NCBI GenBank assembly: GCA_029582165.1
Contig: CM055888.1
Coordinates: 11,724,001-11,788,000 of the forward strand
DNA from: Portulaca oleracea
Lineage: Eukaryota > Streptophyta > Magnoliopsida > Caryophyllales > Portulacaceae
Direction: 5' to 3'
DNA length: 64,000 nt
Shown here: positions 48,946 through 58,175 of the stretch, piece by piece
Layout of the letters: every line of letters begins with the position of its first letter
Numbering within the stretch: position 1 is the stretch's first letter
Translations under genes and position numbers: made by a program
Notes under the pieces: model-generated
Told to the model about the DNA's origin: nothing
The model's database searches: none
What the model saw: only the letters and a program-made list of their open reading frames with translations

Positions 48946-51630
48946 CCCCCCCCCCCCACACACACCTTTTTTGGGATTTTTTATGCCTCATTGCCTACAA
49001 GTAAAGTTCACCCCACTTCCCCCACATGCAAAAAGCACCCAACTTTGCACGGTACTTGCAACTGAGCCCCATGAACTTTTGCGCTTTTTTGCATTCTCAC
49101 TCTTTCAATCAAAGGTTTCAATTGGATGTGTATTTGAAATAAATTGTCAACCTGATAATTCATAGCAAAACCAAAAAAGAGTACGGGTTTCTCCATCCAA
49201 CAAAAGTCGTCAAAAGTTTCCATTGTATGACCCAATTCCCAAATATGTTTCAAGTTTTCTTATATATAGTTAGGACTGTACTACTGCATTTTGTCTTGTG
49301 TAAAACCGTCTCGCGTTAAAACTTATTGCGAGACGAATACTTTGCTGGCAACTTTCGAGGGTGACTAACAAATCATTTAGAATGACTATGATAAAAGTCA
49401 CCACTTGATAAATCACAAGCACCTCAGTATTAAAAAGTCACTTTATATGAGTTACATATCATATCAAATCCTTTAAAAAGTCGCCCCCCTAATGCAATGC
49501 ATCTCATTATATCTGTTAGGTGAGAAGGTCTCACTCAAGAATGTGTTAGGAAAGTGATTCTCCTTTCATAAGATACAAGTAATAAATGACATTTCATTGT
49601 TTCATTAGATTCTTATCTTTCCCACTATTTGACAAGTTTTGGGATAGATGGAGCAGACACTTAGATGAGGATAGGGCATATTATAATACAAAACCAATGC
49701 TTTGCAGCTCTAGCACAAGCACTAACAAGTGGAAGCAAATGTCTGAGTCATAAGCAATCAGTTCCAAACCCAAGACCAATGGAAAACTGAAATTACAAAT
49801 ATGGTTCATCAAAAATGTTATAGTTCACAGCTGAATGGTGATAGCATAACCCAAGATTCACAATACATATGGGAAAACAAATTAATCAATAATGAAACAA
49901 TATAAGAGATTAGAACAAATCAACCCCAAAATATATCTTACCTAAGTCAGCTCAATATTCTTGCTTCAAGAATCATTCCTTATGCAAATCAGTCTTCTTT
50001 CCCAATGACCACCCTACCTACTTCTAATTTATGCCAAACCAGTACAAGGTCACCCCCCCCCCCCTTCTCTTTTCTCTCTCTTACCTGTATCACATCCTTG
50101 TAGAATTCTGAGGAAAATAAACAAATCCCTTTGTATTTTCGTAGAGCTGGGATCATGGTAAGAATGCCTGTTCTAGAAGTCATTGGGTCAAATGATGGGG
50201 AAATAAACACACCAGCTTACGCCTTATGTAGAAAGTTCCAAGAATGCATATGGCCTGCTTGTAGCATGTTGATGCTTCAAGATAACTGTATCATCTGGGC
50301 ACTATTTGACCAAGGTACTTGAGAAGTTTACTTAGCTAAATGATTTGTGTTTTCATTATCTTGTTCTGCACACAAAACTTTAACTTTCTGTGCCATTGCT
50401 ATAGTTGGTTTTTAAACTGCTAATATGTAATGAGGCGCAACTCAATCAAGGCTCTAAAACACCATCATTCCCCCCACCCAAAAAAGGGGGGGGGGGGGTG
50501 AGGGGGAATGGTTCAGAAAAGTTCCACCACTTTAGCAGTCTAAAAGTTACAAACAGCTCTACTCTAATAGCTTCATTTACGCAAGTGGAAGCAGCATTCA
50601 TACATCAAACAAAGCCTGACTCTTCCATCCAGTGAGTGACAATGGGGCTCCATATAACAAGTACAATCTACTTTGTCATTCAGACATTTAACATGAGTTC
50701 CAACAAAAGCCACAACTAAGGTTTACCTCTATATATGTTCCAATTGCTGTTTTGTTAGAACCACCAGGTTCCTTCAAGCTGGTTATGGCTTCTAGTATAA
50801 GGCTGTCCAATCTACAAATAGTCAAAGAAACTGACGTCAACATCATTTGATAAATAGGAGCACAAGCTGAGGGACAGAGAGAACTCTACTACAATAGACA
50901 ACAGGATGATCCAGCATTTAATTTAAACTTGACCAAACTAATGCAAATTGATAAAGACACCTAACCTTACAATGGACCTCTTTGGAGCAGCTGCTACCGA
51001 CACAGGAGCACTAGAAGAAGCAACAGGCTTGACGTCAGGCATCTCTTCATCACTTGGGGCCACATCACTAACACTAGTAGTAGCTTCCTCCTGCTTGAGA
51101 GAAGCTGACTGTACTGGAACTCTTTTCAGCGACACCCGGGATTTCTCCCTGGGGCCAAGTGCATTAGGCATCACGCACATGTTTCGCCACTTGTCCTGAT
51201 CAATCAAGCTCAAACATTAATACAAACCTCACAAAATCCCAATGGCAAGAAACACACTGAATTCCACTATCACATCAAATCTTGGTTTCACCTCAAAGTA
51301 CCCATCTTTCACCCAAAGCAATCATATGCAACACTGTGACTGAGGCATTACAAATATGATAGACAATACATAATAGGTCCAAATCTAGACGAAATTGACT
51401 CCTTTCTTTATATTGCATACACAAGTAATAGTATTTATAAAAGGCACAATCTGACGTGAAGAATAGAAAACAGATAATACCTTAAGATCAACATTGGATC
51501 GTAGATTCAGAACTCCACAAAACTCAGGATCTTTGAGAATAGTGCGCCACTTTCCAGCCCCGTGTTTGAGTACACCAGCTTTAAGGGCGGCTTCTTCTTC
51601 TGCCGTCCACTTCTGCTTTGGAGCACCCAT
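42930..51630 (-). CDS. TRB: Telomere repeat-binding factor (TRB/SMH, single-Myb histone-like), six coding exons
   Basis: Minus-strand exons: 51630-51481, 51195-50966, 50811-50727, 46526-46443, 45120-44776, 42944-42930. All have GT-AG borders and join to 302 aa plus TGA. Residues 1-57 form the N-terminal telobox Myb domain ([22 protein letters not shown] is split by intron 1). About 127-195 is a linker-histone GH1 domain ([10 protein letters not shown] to VKRNYRI). About 230-290 is an Ala/Glu-rich coiled coil, then ..PKVMIRA. TRB proteins bind TTTAGGG repeats and telo-box promoters, contact telomerase and POT1-like proteins, and recruit Polycomb complexes. The terminal exon holds only four codons plus stop. 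I chose donor GTG|GTAAGG because it restores the family ending KxMIRA; reading through instead gives ..VVRPSAI. Intron 3 is 4.2 kb and full of transposons. Confidence 0.93.
43310..43700. repeat. Dispersed repeat, copy B (related to 6480-7000)
   Basis: Same ordered blocks as copy A, ending TTTTTTAAACTAAG. It lies in the last intron of the TRB gene. Confidence 0.5.
47090..47426 (+). promoter_or_regulatory. Promoter/leader-like segment with a telo-box inside TRB intron 3
   Basis: On the plus strand, AAACCCTA (47103-47110) is followed by a pyrimidine-rich leader and GCATCTAG/GTAAGT, a good splice donor, then a long CT-rich stretch. This resembles the start of a housekeeping (ribosomal-protein-type) gene, but no coding exon follows before the Mutator-like element. 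It could be a captured fragment or the start of an antisense transcript. Confidence 0.35.
47436..48521. mobile_element. Mutator-like element with long terminal inverted repeats (1086 bp)
   Basis: Inverted repeats of more than 100 bp contain, in both arms, GTACCCTACATTTTAC and TTTGAGGGGAC. They are flanked by a perfect 9-bp duplication, CAACAAGCA (47427-47435 and 48522-48530). Differences between the arms are mostly C/T and G/A changes. There is no transposase. It lies in TRB intron 3 and inserted into a LINE 3' fragment. Confidence 0.88.
48533..48720 (-). mobile_element. LINE 3' fragment, copy B
   Basis: Minus-strand frames give [13 protein letters not shown], then [19 protein letters not shown], then [12 protein letters not shown], the C-terminal tail of a plant LINE ORF2. 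It is homologous to 8989-9200. The Mutator-like element interrupts its 3' end; about 47416-47435 is the continuation. Confidence 0.65.
48913..48962. repeat. CT microsatellite followed by poly-C
   Basis: About 14 CT units, a run of about 16 C, then a short CA tract, in TRB intron 3. Confidence 0.95.
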
Positions 51631-51837
51631 TTCAACTGCAAACTAATGAAGTTCAGCATGCAATCAGGTCAACCCCACCCCCTCCTTTTTTCCCCAAATA
51701 AAAACGAAGAGAAGCAAAATCCATTCAGCAACAAATTAAAATAAGAAGCATTCAGTGGTGATAATTTGTCATTAAATCTCCCTGTTCTATCGTAACAACA
51801 GCCGAAATACATTTCAAATTTACACCGGAAGAAGTAT

Positions 51838-51845
51838 AAACCCTA
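51838..51845. promoter_or_regulatory. Telo-box 1 (AAACCCTA) in the TRB leader intron
   Basis: A perfect AAACCCTA on the plus strand (TAGGGTTT in the gene's sense), the motif bound by TRB proteins in plant promoters. Confidence 0.7.
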
Positions 51846-51883
51846 AATCGTAAGAGGGGCTTCAAAATCATGAACAAGACACA

Positions 51884-51891
51884 AAACCCTA
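51884..51891. promoter_or_regulatory. Telo-box 2 (AAACCCTA) in the TRB leader intron
   Basis: A second perfect AAACCCTA, 46 bp from the first and in the same orientation. Confidence 0.7.
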
Positions 51892-51981
51892 GCATAACAA
51901 AGGTTCGAAAAATTGGAAAAAAAAAAAAAGAAACAGAACAAGGAAAGAATCAACGAATGACGAGCTGAAAGGGAGACGTAC

Positions 51982-52200
51982 CAGGAGATCGGACTCAGCT
52001 GCGCATTTGGATGGGAAGAATTTAGGGATTTAAGGAGAAGAGACGTGAGAATAGAGAATAGAATGCAGGGTGTACAAATTTTGTTGCGTCACCCAAGGAT
52101 GAAGAAGGCGGTGGAAGAAGACAGCAGACACAGAGGATGATGCTCGCCACTCGCCACCCTTTGCTCATTCGGGACGTTAGGAAGAGGTCACAGGTTGACT
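51982..52200 (-). promoter_or_regulatory. First untranslated exon and promoter of the TRB gene
   Basis: Minus-strand sequence upstream of the leader intron. The transcription start is not resolvable, and I saw no clear TATA box. Confidence 0.4.
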
Positions 52201-52287
52201 ACACTTGACTGGATGAGAAAGGCCTTCCTGCCCAATGGATGCATGAGATTCAATCATAAACCACCCTCCATCTCCTTTTTTAGAAAA

Positions 52288-52330
52288 CTAGCTAACAAAC
52301 CTGTCGTACCGACGGGTTAATTAAATAAAT
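52288..52330 (-). mobile_element. Helitron 3' terminus (minus orientation)
   Basis: On the minus strand a hairpin of CCCGTCG and CGACAGG with one mismatch is followed by TTTGTTAGCTAG and a T, the Helitron 3' pattern. The matching 5' end, expected to the right, was not found. Confidence 0.5.
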
Positions 52331-52874
52331 TTAATTTGTAATTATTTGAATCCAAAATATACACAATTTTTTAACATTAAATTTTTATGAACTTGAAATT
52401 CAATCGGATGGTACTTGCTCTAATCAAATATGTCCACCTATATTTAACTTGTTCGTTCGAAATGATAGATTTAATAGCTTAATTTTTATTTGATCTTATA
52501 ATTCTTGGTTATTGTATTTGAATACCAAAATTTGTGTGTGAATAAAAAAAAAAAAGGTATTTAGCCAAATTTAAAATAAATCCAATTCGTGTTTTTAATA
52601 TCAAATATATCTAAATTGTATTTGCCATAATATATCACACTAACCACAAACCATAACATATTACAATATAATACCACACTTTATCATACAAATATAACTT
52701 TCTCTCTTCACGTTTCTCACTGCTTTTCACTTCTCACCCTCTTCACTTAACATACCAACCATTTTTAATTTACCATATCATACAACATTATATCACACTA
52801 TCCACATTTTCCATATCATATCATTATCACACTTTATCCAACGTAGAAAAACAGAATCTAAATATAGATAAATA

Positions 52875-53103
52875 CTCCCTTTGCCCCTTTTTATTTATCA
52901 CTTTGAGAAAAACAGGGAAGTCAATATAACATAAAAGTTAAGGTACCGGTAATTAAAATAATAAATTTCATATTACTTTTATATTTATAATAAAAAAGAA
53001 TTACTTCAAATTACTATTAATAATATTTAAAATTGTCATGGAAAAACAAGTGAAAGGCTATGAAAATATAAATTGATAAGAAAATAATATTGAACAAAAA
53101 GAG
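52875..53103. mobile_element. Stowaway-like MITE
   Basis: CTCCCTTTGCCCCTTTT at the left and AACAAAAAGAG at the right, each next to TA. The inner arms are weak. Confidence 0.55.
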
Positions 53104-53120
53104 TACCAAACACTATTTAG

Positions 53121-53327
53121 ATATGGAATAGTTTTTCTCACACTCAAAAATTAAAATAAACAAAAAAAATTTAATTGAATTTGTTTGGGAATAAAAAAAG
53201 AAAAAAGGGAAGAGAGAGGATTGTTGCCATGTGGCATATAATGCGGTGGTCATTGTTTGTATTCTCACCATCACAACACAACACCAATGAAATACATTTG
53301 CAACTCTCCTTTCTACTTTTGTAAAGA
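53121..53327. repeat. 207-bp repeat, copy 1
   Basis: Starts ATATGGAATAG and ends CTTTTGTAAAGA. It is directly adjoined by copy 2, and a third copy lies at 61107-61314. No terminal inverted repeats. Confidence 0.9.
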
Positions 53328-53531
53328 ATATGGAATAGTTTCTCTCACACTCAAAAATTAAAATACACAAAAAAAAATTTAATTGAATTTGTTTGGGAAT
53401 AAAAAAAGAAAAAAGGGAAGGGAGAGGATTGTTGCCACGTGGCATATAATAGCGGTGGTCATTGTTTGTATTCTCACCATCACAACACAACACCAATGAA
53501 ATACATTTGCAACTCTCCTTTCTACTTTTGT
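53328..53531. repeat. 207-bp repeat, copy 2, truncated at the P450 junction
   Basis: A tandem copy that loses its last bases (TAAAGA) exactly where the P450 pseudogene begins. Confidence 0.9.
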
Positions 53532-54022
53532 TCTGACATGGTTCTTCTGGCTATTACATAGGAACCCAAATGTAGAGGATGAGATACTGAAAGAGATGAA
53601 CAAGTACACAGAGGAATCCTCAGTGTATGAACAAGTTAAGGACATGGCATACATCCATGCAGCTCTATGCGAAAGCATGCGGCTGTACCCACCTGTTCCG
53701 GTGGACACGAATGAGGTTGTAGCCAATGACGTGCTGTCTGGTGGGACGCATGTGAAGAAGGGAACGAGGGTGAGTTACCACCCTTATGCAATGGGGAGGT
53801 TGGACAAGTTGTGAGGCCCACATTGGGCCGAGTACAGCCCCAAGCGGTGGCTGGAAAGAGATAGAGATGGCGGCGTAGAGGTTCGTTGGGCGAGACCCGT
53901 ATATGTACCCTGTGTTTCAAGCTGGGCCTGGGGTATGCCTAGCGAAAGATATAGCTTTCCTGCAAATGAAGAGGGTGCCAACCTGTATTTTGGAGAGGGT
54001 TCAGAGTCGCAACCTGTATTAA
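53530..54022 (+). pseudogene. Cytochrome P450 (CYP94/CYP86-clan) C-terminal pseudogene
   Basis: The fragment begins VLTWFFWLLHRNPNVEDE (I-helix end) and continues to CESMRLYPPVPVDT with the K-helix ExxR intact, then VKKGTRVSYHPYAMGR. TGG has become TGA after RLDK (stop at 53812-53814). The frame continues GPHWAEYSPKRWLE, then shifts near 53878 before a PERF-like RFVGRDPYMYPVFQAG. The haem-binding motif reads FQAGPGVCLA, so the conserved Arg and final Gly are lost. The N-terminal 300 or so residues are missing. CYP94/86 enzymes hydroxylate fatty acids or jasmonate conjugates; this copy cannot function. Confidence 0.85.
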
Positions 54023-54210
54023 GATTCAACAAAGGGTTAGTAATTAGCATGTCAATTAATAATACTATAGTTATTAGCAATTAGCATATCAATAAATTTT
54101 GAGGAGTTACATTGCATTGTCTAAGTTTTTAACTTAATTAACCAATTATAGCTAAATGCAATTCGTTATGTTTAAGTACAGCTAATGCTTACACATAATG
54201 TTGTGCCTCT

Positions 54211-54404
54211 AGAACCTTCTATACAAGTATCTAATAATCTATATAAGTGTAGAGTACTCTAGAATATTCTAGGACATTCATGAGTAGTCTAGAGAACTCT
54301 AGGGAATTGTAGAATAGTCTAGAGAATTCTAGAGACCTCATGAAAGATATGGAATATTCCAGATGTTTCTAGAATATTCCGGGACATTCTAGATGGTTCC
54401 GGAA
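54211..54404. repeat. 20-unit decamer array, consensus AGAATATTCT (heat-shock-element-like)
   Basis: Twenty consecutive 10-bp units with no insertion or deletion. GAA falls at unit positions 2-4 in seven units, with close variants in most others. TTC falls at positions 7-9 in nine. From 54352 to 54404 the inverted GAA/TTC pattern has strict 5-bp phasing, which is the definition of a heat-shock element. Confidence 0.8.
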
Positions 54405-54514
54405 AAATCAGTGACAAGGCAAAGCATTATGGGGGGAAATGGTTATCAAACATCTTCCCACCCAAGTCATATTTACGATACAGAATTATAGACGGATTAT
54501 TGGACAAGAATAAT

Positions 54515-54660
54515 ATGAACTTTGGCAGCATTGGCCGATAATAATATTAAAAATTTTGTTGGACACTAGCGGTATAAATTGTATGCCTATTTTCCAGCAA
54601 TAGTACGACATCAATTTGGTAGGTGATTGACTTAGCAAAAAGATAATGTGATGCCTAATG
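54515..54660. mobile_element. Half of a foldback MITE (28861 family), diverged
   Basis: Shares ATAATA..AACTTTGG, TTGGACACTAGCGGTA and TATTTTCCAGCAATAGTACGAC with the arms of the elements at 28861-29706. It is a partial copy. Confidence 0.5.
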
Positions 54661-55893
54661 GTAAAAAGCTGGAATAAGCAAGCAGGCAGGCATCACATGA
54701 CACCTGCTTGCCTGCTTGCTTTCTTCCCTTCTCCCACCTTCACCTATGCTTCTCCAGTGTGCCTGGATCTTGCTGTCGCTGTAAACATGATGCAAGCACT
54801 CTTAACTATCTCTTACACAATCGGTCCAATTGGATGCATCCATCAAGAACACACGTTTCGCTGTTCTAATTGTTGCATGAGACAATATCTCGCAGATCTC
54901 CATCAATTGAAATTTGCAATTGCTGTTCTCAACACCAAACAAGCATATCTCTGGATCATTTTCTCAGGTATGGGAAGTTTCAATTGAAATCTGATGGAAA
55001 ATTAATTCTACATGCTGTGAAATTAGGGTTCTGTGTTCTTCTGATATGTGCTGGTATTGGCTGGTTCTTTTGTGTGATTGGTTTGGGTTGGAATAGGGGT
55101 GTTAATAAGTAGGAATTTGTTCGTGTACCATGTCGGAATTTTGATAAGTTTTATGTGGGGTTTTGTTTTTGGATTAAGTGATGTTGATATATCAATTGAA
55201 GAATTGGTAGTGGTAGTATACTGTTTTGTAATCTGTTGGGTTTGTGATTAATGTTCTGTCTTTCTGATTATGGGTTGGATTACCGTTCAATTCATGTCAC
55301 TTTGAGATCTATTATACTTGGAATTTTATTTCGGCACAAAAGAGAACTCATAAATATAATTTAAATTCAAACTTCAAAACTTTTGACTCCATGGGATTTT
55401 CTCTGGGTTTCTACAATTTTTTTTCATCAAATCAAACCAATTACTGTGTTTGTCACCTAAGAAAAGGTCACCTGACAATAAATTTCACTCTCATGATGAC
55501 TGGATTTGTAATAGTGATAGTGTGGTCACCCTCTCAACTTTTTGAGGTCTTTTGGTAGGTATCATTCATGCTATTTTACGACCCCCTTAAAATTGTTATG
55601 TACAACTATATTTCTTGGATGAATAGTTTGTTGCCAGTTAGGCTTAACATTTCAGGATGCCCCTGCTTTGGTGAAGTAAGAGGTGGTAACTACTTTGCAG
55701 AAACAATGGGTTGATTTGCTTGTGTTTTTGTTCATTCTCAGAAGAGTGTGTTTGAGAGATTGAGAGGTGTTTGTGGGTTTTTTTCCGATAAAGTTTCTGC
55801 TGGGATATCTAACAAATTTCTATATAACCTTCTTAACCAAAAAAATGTAAAAGAATACATGCCTACATCATGAGCGGGGCAAAAGCTTTAAGT

Positions 55894-56093
55894 CCGCATC
55901 TTCAGCTTCTATTGGAGTTGGCTTCTATTGGAGCCTGCTTATCTGCAACTGTTTCTTACTATAACTATCTCTTGTTTCTAATTATTGACAAAATCATGAA
56001 CCCGCATCTTCGGCTTCTATTGGAGCTTGCTTCTCTGCAGCTGTTTCTAACTATAACTATTTCTTGTTTCTAACTACTGACAAAATCATGAAC
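55894..56093. repeat. Tandem duplication (108 and 92 bp)
   Basis: Two adjacent copies start CCGCATCTTC and end AAAATCATGAAC. The first has an extra internal 16-18-bp duplication around GGCTTCTATTGGAG. Confidence 0.9.
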
Positions 56094-56394
56094 AGACCAA
56101 TGCTTTGTCTGGTTTGCTGTTTGCAACAAAGGTAAAAGACTATCAAAAGCAACGAGTCAAGAGATGATGACTTTGTAGTCTCAATTGCTATCCATATATT
56201 CAAGTAGTGATTACAGCCTGTGGAAATTATGTTATACATAGAACAAATGTAAACTTCAATTAACAGGTCAAATATACGAAATTCGTCAATGTAGCTAGCT
56301 GGTATAAGTTTGTTGAGCTATAATAATTGTTTCCATCAATTCTTGTGTTGATGTATATTTGTAATATGTATTGTCAAGTTCAACATGCAAATGG

Positions 56395-56433
56395 TTTAAC
56401 ACCGCCCGTGCATTGCACGGGCATTGCCACTAG
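56395..56433 (+). mobile_element. Helitron 3' terminus (plus orientation)
   Basis: The palindrome GCCCGTGCATTGCACGGGC (56404-56422) is followed by ATTGCCACTAG and then T. Its 5' end was not located. A possible 5' start of another Helitron (TCTATTATAAAAG) begins about 4 bp further on. Confidence 0.6.
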
Positions 56434-56539
56434 TACTCTATTATAAAAGGGAGAGTTGCCTCCCAAATTTATTGTTGTTTTGCAGGCTGCTTGCTTGCTT
56501 AATATTGGGTTGGCCCAATTTGCCTTGATACAGTACACG

Positions 56540-58175
56540 TGGTTTGCATCCTCCTCGTCGCTATACAGTTGTCCCTCCTCCAGTTTGCAGTTTCGCACCG
56601 CTTCTTCTGCCTTTCACTCTGTCACTTCTCCTTCTCCTTCTCCTTCTCGTTCTCTGTCCCAGTAAATTTCCTCAAATTCTTCAATTTTTGCAACCACCAC
56701 TCATCTCTCTTGACGGAATTTCGACAGTTACATCCAAAGTATGAGCAATATTTGAGGTAACTCTATTTTCGACTCAAATATTTGTTCTTCTACTAAGTCT
56801 GAATTATTCAATCTGTTTCCAAGTGGTAGCAATTCAAAGGAATTAGTGAGGCCAATTTTTAGGGTTTCTTTTATTATTGAAGCTTTGAGTTAATTTTGTT
56901 GTAATTAGTGAATTATAGATAGGCTATTGCTTTATTTCCTTGACTTGAATCCTCTAATTGATTATGCTATATATATATATCACACCAAAATGAAAAAAAA
57001 ATAGAAAGAATGTGAAAAAGCCAAGTGCTTTAGCTTCTGAAGCTAAAGGAAGGTTTGTCTTTAACTTCAAACAGCTTTTTTAATTAATTGATACAATCAC
57101 ACCTTGGTACTCAAAAATATGTTGTGTGTTACTATGGTGTTTCAGGAAACTATTTGAAGAAGCTTATCAAGCAAAGAATGGAGAGCAGGTAAGCCTAGCT
57201 TCTTGGCTTTACTTACATCTGGCGTTTTTGGTGTGTCTGTCCTTGGATTTCTGAACAATCAACCTGCAATTTATTTTTTTTCCCTTAGAATATCTGTCCA
57301 TTAAACCGAAATCTAGATCAGGTAGTTGATGTTGCACAATGAGTATTGCAGAGTATAAGTTAGCTCTTTTTTGTCAAACTGCATTGCTTGTGTTTGGCTC
57401 AAACAACGAAGAAATATGACAATAATAATTGAAAGGGAATAACCTCCTTCATTTTACACAATTCATATATAGATCTTGTTGTATGCCTTACGGAAGTGAT
57501 TGCCTTTCTTTGAAACAATAAATAAAAGAAAAATTACCCATGTTATATTCTCATCTCTTTTAGCAGGGAAAGACACATCCTGAAACTGCTGTAGTAATTG
57601 AACCTTCTGCCCAGAAAGAGGTATGCCGCCACTTTCCCAAAATTCAGATAATGCATGACATTGTTGTAGCATGTTCATTGCATTGGATCTCTATATTGAA
57701 AACAAGCCGATGTTATCTCCCACATAGTAGGGAAAATCAGGTCCTAAAAGCTCTTCAGTAGTGAAATCCATAGAGAAAGAGTTATTGCTTCTAAGAAAAT
57801 ATACTGAACTTTTTTTTTTGTTTTTAACTTCTGGAAAGAATGGAAAACTGATCAATTTCAATCTACAGCTTATGATTCCCCGTGGAAAAGAACCTGGAAT
57901 TGGATCTTCCTCTGTTGAAGAGGTATTGTCATGAACTTTGCCACTATATGTATACAAGAAGAACTTTTTCACTTTTCTGTATCTGATTTAGATTGCTTCT
58001 CATTGCATGCAAGAGACAACCACACCAAATGCTGCTTCAGATATGGGTTCTTCTCAACTTCCTTTACCGGAAGAGGTGAGCACATACTCCTTTTACAAAA
58101 TATATTGTACCAAGTAGTAACACCAAGTACGTTGGGGTGAAGATTGCTTTATCATATCAGGTGATTCATTCCTAA
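56540..58175 (+). CDS. Putative spliced gene or captured gene fragment, unknown product
   Basis: Six potential exons join with GT-AG borders and one frame: about 56540-56756, 57146-57188, 57567-57620, 57869-57922, 57992-58075 and 58161-58175 (stop TAA). The C-terminal product reads HPKYEQYLR, KLFEEAYQAKNGEQ, GKTHPETAVVIEPSAQKE, LMIPRGKEPGIGSSSVEE, IASHCMQETTTPNAASDMG..PLPEE, VIHS. Exons C-E are whole codons (18, 18, 28). No ATG opens the first exon in this frame, so the 5' end is missing or starts elsewhere. I do not recognise the family. A Helitron-like start at about 56437 suggests capture. Confidence 0.4.

Larger units (their letters stand above)
51636..51981 (-). other. 5' UTR intron of the TRB gene
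   Basis: On the minus strand, a GTACGTC donor starts at 51981 and TTTGCAG ends at 51636, leaving a 5-nt leader piece (51635-51631) before the ATG. Inferred from the splice signals. Confidence 0.55.

Noticed and set aside
53113..53496. 127-codon minus-strand open frame
   Set aside because: It spans the two tandem copies of the 207-bp repeat, and the protein is internally duplicated low-complexity sequence with no family similarity.
54658..54987. 109-codon plus-strand open frame (MVKSWNKQAGRHHM..)
   Set aside because: No family similarity. It begins within a MITE half and a CAAGCAGGCAGG hairpin and does not join to the later exons. Kept out for lack of support.
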